DNA of 64,000 nt from Pseudomonas sp. SID14000 (GTDB lineage Bacteria; Pseudomonadota; Gammaproteobacteria; Pseudomonadales; Pseudomonadaceae): NCBI RefSeq assembly GCF_002165135.1, contig NZ_NFZQ01000015.1, positions 50,086-114,085 of the forward strand, given 5' to 3'. Every line of letters starts with the position of its first letter. The stretch's first letter is position 1. The notes under the pieces are model-generated. The model saw only the letters and a program-made list of their open reading frames with translations. It did not search any database and was not told where the DNA came from. The position numbers and the translations under genes are program-made. Shown in pieces: positions 52,440 through 60,267 of the stretch.

Positions 52440-52883
52440 TCAATCATGGTTGCTTTCATATCGTAGCCATCCAGCAGTCACTGAGCCTCCGCCTGCGCGG
52501 TCTTTTGGATGGGTCCGCCCTTCACTGACAGGCACTTCCGGGAAGTCAAATGGGCTCATGCCTTCAATACAGGCAACGTTGACCCCGTATTGATCCGGTG
52601 AGGAGCGGCGTTGGTGGAAGGTGTAGATGCCGCATTTCGAGCAGAAGTAGTGCTTTGCAACACGTGTGTTGAACTGATAAAGGGTGAGCGCCTCATGCCC
52701 TTGGGTGACAGTGATGTCGCCTAAGTTGGCTGATACCGCCACTGCTCCCCGCATACGGCAGAGCGAGCAGTTGCACCGGCGCGCTGTACGCAAACCATCG
52801 GTCAAGCGAAGTGAAAAACGCACCGTTCCACAATGGCAGGCTGCATGGTAAACAGGACGATCATCGTGTTTTTCATCAGTCAT
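52440..52883 (-). CDS. GFA/CENP-V-domain protein
   Basis: The 147-aa protein carries the zinc ligands of the GFA fold: ACHCGTVRF, RRCNCSLCRMRGAV and YFCSKCGIYTFHQRR. It continues with the conserved NVACIEGMSPFDFP. Members were named for glutathione-dependent formaldehyde activation, but most have no proven activity. It stands alone in the accessory region. Confidence 0.9.
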   Translation of the reverse strand: MTDEKHDDRPVYHAACHCGTVRFSLRLTDGLRTARRCNCSLCRMRGAVAVSANLGDITVTQGHEALTLYQFNTRVAKHYFCSKCGIYTFHQRRSSPDQYGVNVACIEGMSPFDFPEVPVSEGRTHPKDRAGGGSVTAGWLRYESNHD

Positions 52884-52930
52884 ACCGTTTCTCTTGTCGT
52901 GTCAGAGGAAACAAAGCAGTTGCTCTGCGG

Positions 52931-53113
52931 CGAAAGCCAAATGCCAGTCACCCATTATCTTGAAACCCGTACAATCGGAAGTGAAAAAACGCTGACTATT
53001 CACTCGGCCGGGAAGCTGGGCTGAAGGTGGCCTGATCGGCCGAAAGCAGAAAACGGAAGAAACAAAAATGCCTACACAAGAAAGGCATTTTTGGAGGGGC
53101 CGAACGCAGGAAA
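52931..53113. repeat. direct repeat copy A beside the T6SS module
   Basis: Starting gcgaaagccaaatgccag and ending ggccgaacgcaggaaa, it matches copy B (56254-56437) along its length with scattered differences. It includes a terminator-like hairpin (aaaatgcct...aggcatttt, 53066-53092). It holds most of the 308-bp gap after the GFA gene. Confidence 0.8.
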
Positions 53114-53191
53114 TGATTGAAATAGGCCAGTTAGGACGAGGCTATCTATCTGGCCATTGTGCCGATAAAGCTCATGTCAGTCAGTTAAATT

Positions 53192-53557
53192 TCAACGATA
53201 TACATAATGGAAAATAGTTAGCGCAATGAGCAGCACGATGTGGATGCCTAACATGCTCACCAATAATCGTCTCATGTTAGGTGGAAAACGTTTAACTTCA
53301 TTAAGGTCAATTAACCCCCTGCGCAAAAAGATCGTCGGCATGGCCAGCATCATAGAGATCAACCCCGTACGCATGACTTTGCCCAGCAACCCTGCATGTT
53401 GGAATGTTTTTTTATTGCCGGTAACGAACGTACAATTCGTAAGAAACGACTCAAAGCGCTCAGTGTATCTATGTGCGATGTAACACTGCACGATCATGGC
53501 CAGAATTATGGGCGCAAGGATCAACAGCGCAATCAATCCAGGGTCAACTGCATTCAC
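53192..53557 (-). CDS. putative T6SS immunity membrane protein
   Basis: The 121-aa protein has three hydrophobic segments: LIALLILAPIILAMIVQC, about 62-80 (TGLISMMLAMPTIFL) and LLVSMLGIHIVLLIALTIF. It overlaps the end of the upstream effector-like gene by 4 bp (ATGA), the usual coupling of effector and immunity. A membrane location suits protection from a membrane-active toxin. The GC content is clearly lower than the flanking core. Confidence 0.7.
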   Translation of the reverse strand: MNAVDPGLIALLILAPIILAMIVQCYIAHRYTERFESFLTNCTFVTGNKKTFQHAGLLGKVMRTGLISMMLAMPTIFLRRGLIDLNEVKRFPPNMRRLLVSMLGIHIVLLIALTIFHYVYR

Positions 53558-54531
53558 TCCGTTACCTCACGATATAAAAAATCACCCACCATCTCGCCTC
53601 CCCCGCTCCCGATGTCACCGAAGATTTTACCGCCTACTGCACCGCCTACGACAGCACAAGCCAGCGCTCCTGGACCGCCTGTACTAACCCCCAGAACGAC
53701 TGCGCAAGCACCAGTCCCTGCCATACCTCCCACATACCCCCCGAGACTGCCGCCTCCCAGGCTACCTATCAAAGCCGAGCTTTCAACATATTTGGCGCGG
53801 CGGCACTGCTCCTCCCGGCCCATCGTGCAAGCTTTATGAATCGACAAGCCTGTGGCCGCTACATCCAGCGCAGTACCGATATACGTGCCTTTCTTGACCA
53901 GACTGGAGGCTCTGGCAACGCCAGACACCTTATCGGCATAGCCGGCGATCTCAACTGTGTGGAGATAGCTGCGGGTCGAGATATTCAATGCCTGTTTGAT
54001 CTTACCCTGATTACGTAACCCTGATCCGTACGCGGCCACGCTCCCCAACTGAGTTTCGAGCTTCATGAATAAAGTGGTGCGCTTGGCGTAAAACGCGTCT
54101 CGAGCATTAAGGGTGCCAGAGCCTAAGTAATCACGGTGTAGTTGCTCAATATCCTCAAGCGTGGCCTTGATATTCTCAAGATGCCTGCTCCAGCCGTCAC
54201 CGACTGTCCCAACCCCCATTGAAGCGTTGGCGAGTACACTTTGCAGCAAGTCAAAGTGTTCCAAGAAGAAATCATCCGCATCCACCCCACTGGTCAGCAG
54301 TCCGGCATGCACCTGTGCAGCCTTGGCCATCAGGAACGCTTCGTGGCTGGTACAAGAGGGTGTGCCGGAGTCTCCGACGATCACCAGCTCCCCGCCTAGG
54401 ACAACGCTATTGGCAATATGCGCATTCAGGACATCGAATTTGCCTCGGGCGTGTCCAGATACCGGAGTGCTGGCTTTCAAAGATTGGTAGGACTGGGTTC
54501 TGGGATTAACGAAGGTTCGCGCCTCACTCAT
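53554..54531 (-). CDS. putative Hcp-dependent T6SS effector with glycine-zipper C terminus
   Basis: The 325-aa protein has no signal peptide. Residues 1-240 are mixed helical. The C-terminal ~80 residues are a run of small-residue hydrophobic segments (IGSLGGGSLGGYVGGMAGTG, then GALACAVVGGAVGGKIFGD) that can insert into membranes. It starts 9 bp after the hcp stop and overlaps a membrane protein gene, as expected for an Hcp-carried effector with its immunity. A pore-forming role is inferred; no enzymatic motif is visible. Confidence 0.7.
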   Translation of the reverse strand: MSEARTFVNPRTQSYQSLKASTPVSGHARGKFDVLNAHIANSVVLGGELVIVGDSGTPSCTSHEAFLMAKAAQVHAGLLTSGVDADDFFLEHFDLLQSVLANASMGVGTVGDGWSRHLENIKATLEDIEQLHRDYLGSGTLNARDAFYAKRTTLFMKLETQLGSVAAYGSGLRNQGKIKQALNISTRSYLHTVEIAGYADKVSGVARASSLVKKGTYIGTALDVAATGLSIHKACTMGREEQCRRAKYVESSALIGSLGGGSLGGYVGGMAGTGACAVVLGVSTGGPGALACAVVGGAVGGKIFGDIGSGGGEMVGDFLYREVTE

Positions 54532-54540
54532 CGACTTACC

Positions 54541-55029
54541 TCACGCATACTTCTTATTGTTGATCCGGTCCCAGCCCCCCGTCACATTTCCTCCAGCGCT
54601 ACCGTCGGCTCGCTTCTGTCGTGTATAGGTCGTCTTGATGCGTCCGTAGTTCAACTGAACGACCTCGATAGGAACGCCTGAACCGGCATTCTGCGAGTAG
54701 TCGGCAATGATCACTTCTTCCAGGACAATTTCGTAGTACTTGAGCTTGTCTGTGCCTGCCCGGCAAAGCGCGAGCTTCACTTCTTTGAGATGTTCACCCG
54801 CACAGCTTGCCTCCAGCAGCTTGCAGCTGGCGGAGTCGAGAAACTTGGTGAAGGTGAAATTAGACAGGGTTGTACGTCCTGAAGTCGCACCGCCAGCTGA
54901 GCTGGCGGTGGCAGATGTGCTTTGGTTGACGGCGAAGTTGTAGCTGTTGATCTCGATCCAATTGGTGTAATGCTCATCCAGCGCTTCGCCAGCAATACCA
55001 TCAATTTGAATGTAGGCGTCAAAAGCCAT
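54541..55029 (-). CDS. hcp: Hcp-family type VI secretion tube protein
   Basis: The 162-aa protein begins MAFDAYIQIDGIAGEALDEH and has INSYNFAVNQSTS, TFTKFLDSASCKLLEASCAGEHLKEVKLALCRAG and YYEIVLEEVIIADYSQ. These are features of the Hcp1 fold that stacks into the secretion tube and chaperones small effectors. No other T6SS structural gene is in the window, so it is an orphan hcp serving an apparatus encoded elsewhere. Confidence 0.93.
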   Translation of the reverse strand: MAFDAYIQIDGIAGEALDEHYTNWIEINSYNFAVNQSTSATASSAGGATSGRTTLSNFTFTKFLDSASCKLLEASCAGEHLKEVKLALCRAGTDKLKYYEIVLEEVIIADYSQNAGSGVPIEVVQLNYGRIKTTYTRQKRADGSAGGNVTGGWDRINNKKYA

Positions 55030-55101
55030 ACTTACCTCTCCTTGGTAATGGTGGGGTGAATCCTGATGGGAGCATATGACACCTGTAGCAGCGAAATGTT
55101 C

Positions 55102-55644
55102 CTAGGCTCTGTACGAAAAGAGATGTCGCAAACACCGCATGGAACAAGCCAGAGAGACCATGGCGGCATAGCTTTTCGCGAGCTTGTCGAAGCGTGTCAC
55201 GATGCGACGGTTCTCTTTCAGCCAGCCAAACATGCGCTCGATGATATTGCGCTGTCGGTATTTGGGCCGATCAAACAGTCTGGGTAAGCCTGGCTTGGGC
55301 CCTGCACCAGAAGAGGCTCGGGTTGCGCGTACAGCGGTTGAGTCGATCATCCAGGTTTGCAAGTCGATCAAGCCTTGCTCATTCAATCTCAGATGCAAGC
55401 GTTTGAGCATCTGATCGAACGTGCCCTGGTTTCGCCAACCCCGGAACCGCTGATAGACCGTTGACCATGGACCGAAGCGTTCCGGCATGTCTCGCCACGC
55501 AGCGCCTGAACAGAGCACCCAGAGCACGCCATCGAGCATCAGCCGGTCGTTCAGGCGTGGCCTCCCTCGGCCATGAGTTTCGATGAAGAGATCGGAGACC
55601 ACATCCCAGGCCTCGTCCGAGAGTTCGTAACGCTTTGCCATCAC
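55102..55644 (-). pseudogene. IS5-family transposase with in-frame internal deletion
   Basis: The 180-residue frame begins MMAKRYELSDEAWDVV and keeps the N-terminal part and first catalytic Asp (TWMIDSTAVRATRASSGAG). It then jumps directly to PGLPRLFDRPKYRQRNIIERM, with the final Glu. The ~90 residues that normally hold the second catalytic Asp (in the GYD region) are missing, so the protein should be inactive although the frame is open. Confidence 0.85.
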
Positions 55645-55734
55645 AGAATTCCTTTCCGTCGATGGCGTGGGACTCTACAAAAACTCAGCGTTCGAGGGGC
55701 GGCGATTGGGTTTCTCGGGATTTCGTACAGAGCC
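55105..55734. mobile_element. IS5-family (IS427-like) element, internally deleted
   Basis: Terminal inverted repeats ggctctgtacgaaa (left) and tttcgtacagagcc (right) bound about 630 bp, flanked by TA on both sides as a target duplication. Full-size relatives are roughly 850-900 bp. The ends still look mobilisable by a transposase supplied in trans. Confidence 0.88.
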
Positions 55735-55736
55735 TA

Positions 55737-56253
55737 AGGAAGCACTCAGGGTAATCCCGTCACGCAAGGTGACTTGGGCGTACCCTTACGTTTGGCGGCA
55801 CTGGGCTTACGGTTGGTACTCGGCATCACATAGCCGAGGTGAGTGCGCGCCCCTGGCTGCGTACAGCGGCTGAAGCGGGGTAGGTCGCATAAACCTTCGT
55901 AGTATCGTAAAGCAGCTTTTTCTATATGGGCATCAATGCTTTCAATTTCCTGCGCCATTAAGGCAATAATTAAGCCTTGGCGACACTACTGCTCCATTGC
56001 AGAATTCAAAGCACTTGCATTGTTTTTTTGTGTGCTCAAGCTTGGCCAGCTTCGTAGTGAATGGCACCGGCTTCGCCGGTGTTCGCGGGTGAACCCGCTC
56101 CCACAGGGTATTGCAGTGTGTCTGCCGGCTATGTGATGACCAGGCTGGGCCAGCAGCTGGAGATCGTGATGGAAAGCTTGGCCATCTGAAAATATCTCTA
56201 ACCGTTGAAAGCACTATCTTAAAAAATTTCGCCAAACACCCCGAAAACACTGG
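55737..56253. other. non-coding stretch between IS and tRNA-side repeat
   Basis: About 515 bp lack a supported gene. A weak 70-codon frame on the minus strand (55746-55958) has no homologue I recognise. One REP lies at 56062-56113. The base composition is mixed, lower in GC near the IS. Confidence 0.5.
56062..56113. repeat. single REP element
   Basis: ttcgcgggtgaacccgctcccacag is preceded by the small palindrome caccggcttcgccggtg. It is the only REP inside the 46.3-56.4 kb region and lies at its tRNA end. Confidence 0.8.
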
Positions 56254-56437
56254 GCGAAAGCCAAATGCCAGCCACCCATTATCTAGAAACCCGTGCAATC
56301 GTAAGTGAAAATCCGCGGCCCATTCACTCAGGCGAAGCGGTGGGCTGAAGGTAGCCTGATCGGCCAAAAGCAGAATGAGGCAGAAACAAAAATGCCCGCA
56401 CAAGGCGGGCATTTCTGGAGGGGCCGAAACCAGGAAA
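56254..56437. repeat. direct repeat copy B, downstream of tRNA-Thr
   Basis: Same orientation as copy A at 52.9-53.1 kb. It lies at the 3' side of tRNA-Thr and contains that gene's terminator, so it is probably the original copy. Confidence 0.8.
56388..56414 (-). terminator. terminator of tRNA-Thr
   Basis: On the minus strand aaatgcccgc / gcgggcattt is followed by TTG, 45 bp past the tRNA. Confidence 0.85.
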
Positions 56438-56460
56438 ACCTGCATCGTGCCAACAAGATC

Positions 56461-56536
56461 TGGTGCCGGAGACAGGAATCGAACCTGCGACCTTCGCGTT
56501 ACGAGTGCGCTGCTCTACCGACTGAGCTACACCGGC
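56461..56536 (-). tRNA. tRNA-Thr (anticodon CGT)
   Basis: The reverse complement folds into a cloverleaf: acceptor GCCGGTG / CTCCGGC with encoded CCA, D-arm GCTCAGTCGGTAGAGC, anticodon loop CTCGTAA and T-arm GCAGGTTCGATTCCTGT. In pseudomonads a tRNA-Thr next to the pilin gene is a known insertion hot spot. Confidence 0.97.
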
Positions 56537-56607
56537 GTGTAGCGCAACGTACCACTGCTCGCACCCGTTACGCAAACCCCTGTTTCCCCTGACTTATTGC
56601 CCTACCC

Positions 56608-57018
56608 TCAAGGCGCCTTGCACCCCTTCGGCGCCAGGTCTTCCTCGATGTCGGTCGTACACGCCCACCCGGTAGCCGAACGCGTCAGGGTCAGTGCCTT
56701 GCCCAGCACAGTGGCCGGCGCATCTACCAGCGTGCAAACGATGCTCCCAGTGCCATCCGCCGCCTTGCCGCTAGCCGTGATCGCACAGTGCGCCGTCGCC
56801 GGCTGGCCACCCAGCGCGGCCACATCCGGCACATCCTTCCCGTCATTCAACCGCAGGTCCATCGCCGTCTTCAGCGCGCTGATCTCCAGCAACCCGGCAG
56901 CAGCCTTGGAGCGTGACTGGTGGTTGGTGTACATCGGTAAGGCGATGGTCGCCAGAATGCCGATGATCGCGACGACGATCATCAGTTCGATCAGGGTGAT
57001 ACCGCGTTGCCCTTTCAT
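56608..57018 (-). CDS. pilA: type IV major pilin PilA
   Basis: The 136-aa prepilin has leader MKGQRG, processed before ITLIELMIVVAIIGILATIALP. Glu5 is kept, and the first mature residue is Ile rather than the common Phe. The C-terminal domain has two Cys pairs (AHCAIT/SIVCTLV and GWACTT/PKGCKAP) that can close the D-loop. It is divergent from pilC and adjacent to tRNA-Thr. PilD, two genes away, should process it. Confidence 0.93.
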   Translation of the reverse strand: MKGQRGITLIELMIVVAIIGILATIALPMYTNHQSRSKAAAGLLEISALKTAMDLRLNDGKDVPDVAALGGQPATAHCAITASGKAADGTGSIVCTLVDAPATVLGKALTLTRSATGWACTTDIEEDLAPKGCKAP

Positions 57019-57234
57019 GAACGTTTTCCTTTTTGATACGCGTACTCGTTGAGGTCAGGCTCGACCCCGGCTGGCAGCGGCGCAGTAGGCCTGAACAGAC
57101 ACCTTTTGTCACCCCTGCCCGCTTGGGCGTCGGCTTCGCTGAACTACTCTAGTGAGCATCACGGACGCGCGCCCTTGCATGGACGCGGCAAGCTGTTTCC
57201 AGGCTTGTCGCATGGGCAGAAAAAGGACCTTTGC

Positions 57235-58443
57235 ATGACTTCATCCACACTCCTCTACACCTGGCACGGCACCGACGCCAACGGTATGCCGGTCAGCGGC
57301 CAAACACCCGGGCGCAGCCCGGCCTATGTGCGCGCCGGGCTGATCCGTCAGGGCATCACGGTGGCCAGTCTGCGGCCTGCCGGCGGGCTTGCATTCAGTT
57401 TGCCGAAACGGCGGGAAAAGGCCGATCCGGCGGGGTTCAGTCGGCAGCTGGCGACCTTGCTCAAGGCCGGGGTGCCGCTGCTGCAGGCATTCGAGGTGAT
57501 GGGGCGCAGTGGCTGCAATACGGCGCAGGCGGCATTGCTGGATAGATTGAAACAGGATGTGGCCTCAGGCCTGGGGCTGGCGGATGCGTTGCAGCGCCAC
57601 TCGGGCTGGTTCGATGCCTTGTACTGCAACCTGGTGCGGGTGGGTGAGCAGTCCGGCACGCTCGACCGGCAGCTTGAACAGTTGGCAAGCATGCTGGAGC
57701 AGCGTCGGGTGCTGCACAAGAAAGTGCGCAAGGCGATGATCTACCCGTTGCTGCTGTTGCTGACGGGGTTGGGGGTGTCGGCGATCCTGTTGCTGGAGGT
57801 GATTCCGAAATTCGAGGGCATGTTCTCTGGCATGGGCGTGGCGTTGCCGGCATTTACCCAATGGGTGATCGACTTGTCCACAGGGCTGAGCCGGTTCGCG
57901 CCGCTGTTGCTGATGATGGGCTTGGTACTGGGTTTTGCCATGCGCCAGCTCTATCGGCAGCACGCGCCAGCGCGCCTGTGGATATCTCGCCGGGTGCTGG
58001 GCTTGCCGGTGTTCGGCAAGCTGCTGGGGCAGGCAGCGCTGGCGCGGTTTGCACGCAGCCTGGCAACCTCCTACGCCGCCGGGGTGCCGTTGCTGGATGC
58101 GCTGGGCACGGTGGCCAGGGTCAGTGGTGGCGACCTGCATGAGCAGGCGGTGTTGCGGCTGCGCCAGGGCATGGCCAATGGGCAGGGGCTGCACCAGGCG
58201 ATGGCCGCTGAGCCGCTGTTTCCGCCGTTGCTGGTGCAACTGACAGCTATCGGTGAATCCAGCGGCACGCTGGACCAGATGCTGAAAAAAGCCGCCAGCC
58301 ATTACGAGGAACAGGTCAGCCAGGCGCTGGACCAGTTGACCAGCCTGCTGGAGCCGGCCATCGTGCTGGTCCTGGGCCTGCTGGTGGGTGGCCTGGTGGT
58401 GGCGATGTACCTACCGATCTTCCAGTTGGGTAGCTTGATCTGA
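57235..58443 (+). CDS. pilC: type IV pilus platform protein PilC
   Basis: The 402-aa inner-membrane protein of the T2SF/PilC family begins MTSSTLLYTWHGTDANGMPVSGQ after an AAGGA site. It has two GspF domains (FSRQLATLLKAGVPLLQAFEVM and FARSLATSYAAGVPLLDALGT) and helices near 165-190, 215-240 and 375-400. It anchors the pilus motor. In P. aeruginosa pilB lies between pilA and pilC; here only ~216 bp of non-coding sequence does. Confidence 0.95.
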   Translation: MTSSTLLYTWHGTDANGMPVSGQTPGRSPAYVRAGLIRQGITVASLRPAGGLAFSLPKRREKADPAGFSRQLATLLKAGVPLLQAFEVMGRSGCNTAQAALLDRLKQDVASGLGLADALQRHSGWFDALYCNLVRVGEQSGTLDRQLEQLASMLEQRRVLHKKVRKAMIYPLLLLLTGLGVSAILLLEVIPKFEGMFSGMGVALPAFTQWVIDLSTGLSRFAPLLLMMGLVLGFAMRQLYRQHAPARLWISRRVLGLPVFGKLLGQAALARFARSLATSYAAGVPLLDALGTVARVSGGDLHEQAVLRLRQGMANGQGLHQAMAAEPLFPPLLVQLTAIGESSGTLDQMLKKAASHYEEQVSQALDQLTSLLEPAIVLVLGLLVGGLVVAMYLPIFQLGSLI

Positions 58444-58445
58444 AC

Positions 58446-59312
58446 ATGACTTTATGGACTTTACTGGCTGAGCAGCCGGCGTACTTCCTCACCTTGGCCA
58501 CGGTGCTCGGCCTGCTGGTGGGCAGTTTTCTCAACGTGCTGGTGTACCGCCTGCCAATCATGCTGGAGCAGCAGTGGCAGCGTGAAGCGCAGGAAATACT
58601 GGAGTTGCCGATCACGCCGCACGAGCGTTTCAACCTGTGGCTACCTGCCTCGCGCTGCCCGCATTGCGCGCATCGGATTCGCGCGTGGGAAAACATTCCG
58701 GTCATCAGCTACCTGGCCTTGCGTGGGCGTTGCTCAGCCTGCAAAACCCGCATCAGCCCGCGCTATCCGTTGGTGGAAGTAGCCAGCGCGTTGCTGTCGC
58801 TGGTGGTGGCCTGGCGCTTTGGCGCTTCGCTCGAGGCCTTGCTGGCACTGCCGCTGACCTGGTGCCTGCTGGCCCTGAGCCTGATCGATGCCGAGCACCA
58901 GTTGCTGCCGGATGTACTGGTGCTGCCGATGCTGTGGCTGGGGCTGATCGTCAACGCCTTCGGCCTCTATATCCCGCTGACCAGTGCGCTGTGGGGCGCG
59001 GTGGCCGGATACCTCAGCCTGTGGACGGTGTACTGGCTGTTCAAGCTGGTTACCGGTAAGGAAGGCATGGGCTATGGCGACTTCAAGCTGATGGCGCTGA
59101 TCGGGGCCTGGGGTGGCTGGCAGGTGTTGCCGTTGACTCTGCTGCTGTCGTCGGTGGTGGGGGCGCTGGCTGGGCTGTGCCTGCTGCGTCTGCGCCGGCA
59201 TGCCATGGGCACGGCGATCCCGTTCGGCCCTTATCTGGCGATTGCGGGGTGGATTGCCGTGCTCTGGGGTGATGAAATATACGCCTCATACACACAACTG
59301 CTTGGATTCTGA
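58446..59312 (+). CDS. pilD: prepilin peptidase/N-methyltransferase PilD
   Basis: The 288-aa membrane enzyme cleaves prepilin leaders and methylates the new N terminus. The zinc-finger cytoplasmic loop has CPHCAHRIRAWENIPV and CSACKTRISPRYP. The catalytic aspartates are in LALSLIDAEHQLLPD and GYGDFKLMA (GxGD). It starts 2 bp after pilC and overlaps coaE by 1 bp. Confidence 0.96.
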   Translation: MTLWTLLAEQPAYFLTLATVLGLLVGSFLNVLVYRLPIMLEQQWQREAQEILELPITPHERFNLWLPASRCPHCAHRIRAWENIPVISYLALRGRCSACKTRISPRYPLVEVASALLSLVVAWRFGASLEALLALPLTWCLLALSLIDAEHQLLPDVLVLPMLWLGLIVNAFGLYIPLTSALWGAVAGYLSLWTVYWLFKLVTGKEGMGYGDFKLMALIGAWGGWQVLPLTLLLSSVVGALAGLCLLRLRRHAMGTAIPFGPYLAIAGWIAVLWGDEIYASYTQLLGF

Positions 59313-59935
59313 TGACCACTGCGGCCTTTACCCCCTGGATTCTCGGCCTTACCGGCGGCATTGGTAGCGGCAAGAGCGCCGCTGCCGAGCGTTTCGTCGA
59401 GCTTGGCGTGCACCTGGTCGATGCCGACCAGGCGGCGCGCTGGGTGGTCGAGCCTGGCCGCCCGGCCCTGGCCAGCATCGTCGAGCGCTTCGGCGCTAGC
59501 GTGCTGCAGGCGGATGGCCAACTCGATCGTGCCGCCCTGCGCCAGCTGATCTTCGCCGACCCAGCGCAGCGCAAATGGCTGGAACAATTGCTGCACCCGC
59601 TGATCGGGCAGGAAATTTTCAGCTACCTGGCCAAGGCGCAGTCGCCCTATGCGGTGTATGTGTCGCCGCTGCTGATCGAGTCGGGGCAGTACCAGAAAAC
59701 CCAGCGGGTGCTGGTGATCGATGCGCCGCAGGAACTGCAGGTGGCGCGTACCCTGGCGCGTGACAACACCAGTGCCGAGCAGGTGCAGGCCATTCTCAAG
59801 GCCCAGCTGGCCCGCGAGGAGCGCCTGCGCCATGCCGATGATGTGGTGGTCAATGACGGCGACCTGGCCGCGCTGCATGAGCAGATTGACCGCCTGCACC
59901 ACTTTTACCTGACCTTACGAGGAGGCCAGCCATGA
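59312..59935 (+). CDS. coaE: dephospho-CoA kinase
   Basis: This enzyme catalyses the last step of coenzyme A synthesis, phosphorylating the 3'-OH of dephospho-CoA. The 207-aa protein has P-loop GLTGGIGSGKSAAAE, VHLVDADQAARWVVEPG, the LID segment, and DDVVVNDGDLAALHEQID near the end. The ATG overlaps the pilD stop (TGATG), and its own stop overlaps yacG by 4 bp, the conserved pilD-coaE-yacG order. Confidence 0.97.
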   Translation: MTTAAFTPWILGLTGGIGSGKSAAAERFVELGVHLVDADQAARWVVEPGRPALASIVERFGASVLQADGQLDRAALRQLIFADPAQRKWLEQLLHPLIGQEIFSYLAKAQSPYAVYVSPLLIESGQYQKTQRVLVIDAPQELQVARTLARDNTSAEQVQAILKAQLAREERLRHADDVVVNDGDLAALHEQIDRLHHFYLTLRGGQP

Positions 59936-60132
59936 GCCAGCCATTGACCGTCGATTGCCCGACCTGTGGCGCACCTGTGGAATGGCACGAGAAAAGCCCG
60001 TTCCGGCCGTTCTGTTCGGACCGTTGCAAGCTGATCGACCTGGGGGCCTGGGCGGCGGAGGAGCACAAGATTCCGGGGGCGGAAGACTCCGAGGATGAAC
60101 TGTATTCGGGTGACCTGGAGCCGCGGCATTGA
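59932..60132 (+). CDS. yacG: DNA gyrase inhibitor YacG
   Basis: The 66-aa zinc protein has CPTCGAPVEW and FCSDRCKLIDLGAWAAEEHKIPG. The four cysteines bind zinc and the GAW segment is the family mark. In E. coli YacG binds GyrB and blocks DNA binding. It is the last gene of the pilC-pilD-coaE-yacG chain. Confidence 0.95.
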   Translation: MSQPLTVDCPTCGAPVEWHEKSPFRPFCSDRCKLIDLGAWAAEEHKIPGAEDSEDELYSGDLEPRH

Positions 60133-60152
60133 GCCGATAGCCAGGTGTTCTT

Positions 60153-60252
60153 CAGGGCCCTTTCGCGGGTGAACCCGCTCCCACAGAGACCTCACGGCTT
60201 TCAAGGCTGGTGCAGCACCTGTGGGAGCGGGTTTACCCGCGAAAGGGCCAGT
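60153..60252. repeat. REP pair
   Basis: ttcgcgggtgaacccgctcccacag and ctgtgggagcgggtttacccgcgaa are separated by about 45 nt, between convergent yacG and the CbiM-like gene. Confidence 0.88.
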
Positions 60253-60267
60253 ACAGCCGCCACAAAA

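Noticed and set aside
52268..52459. 63-codon minus-strand frame starting MKATMIDS
   Set aside because: It begins inside the end of the GFA gene and lacks a ribosome site or any recognisable feature; not enough support for a gene.
55746..55958. 70-codon minus-strand frame beside the IS
   Set aside because: No ribosome site, no recognisable homology, and located in an IS-disturbed region; possibly a relic but not supportable.
46289..56460. Complete prophage or integrative element
   Set aside because: No integrase, excisionase, capsid, tail or replication gene is seen, and no duplicate of the tRNA 3' end was found at the other side.
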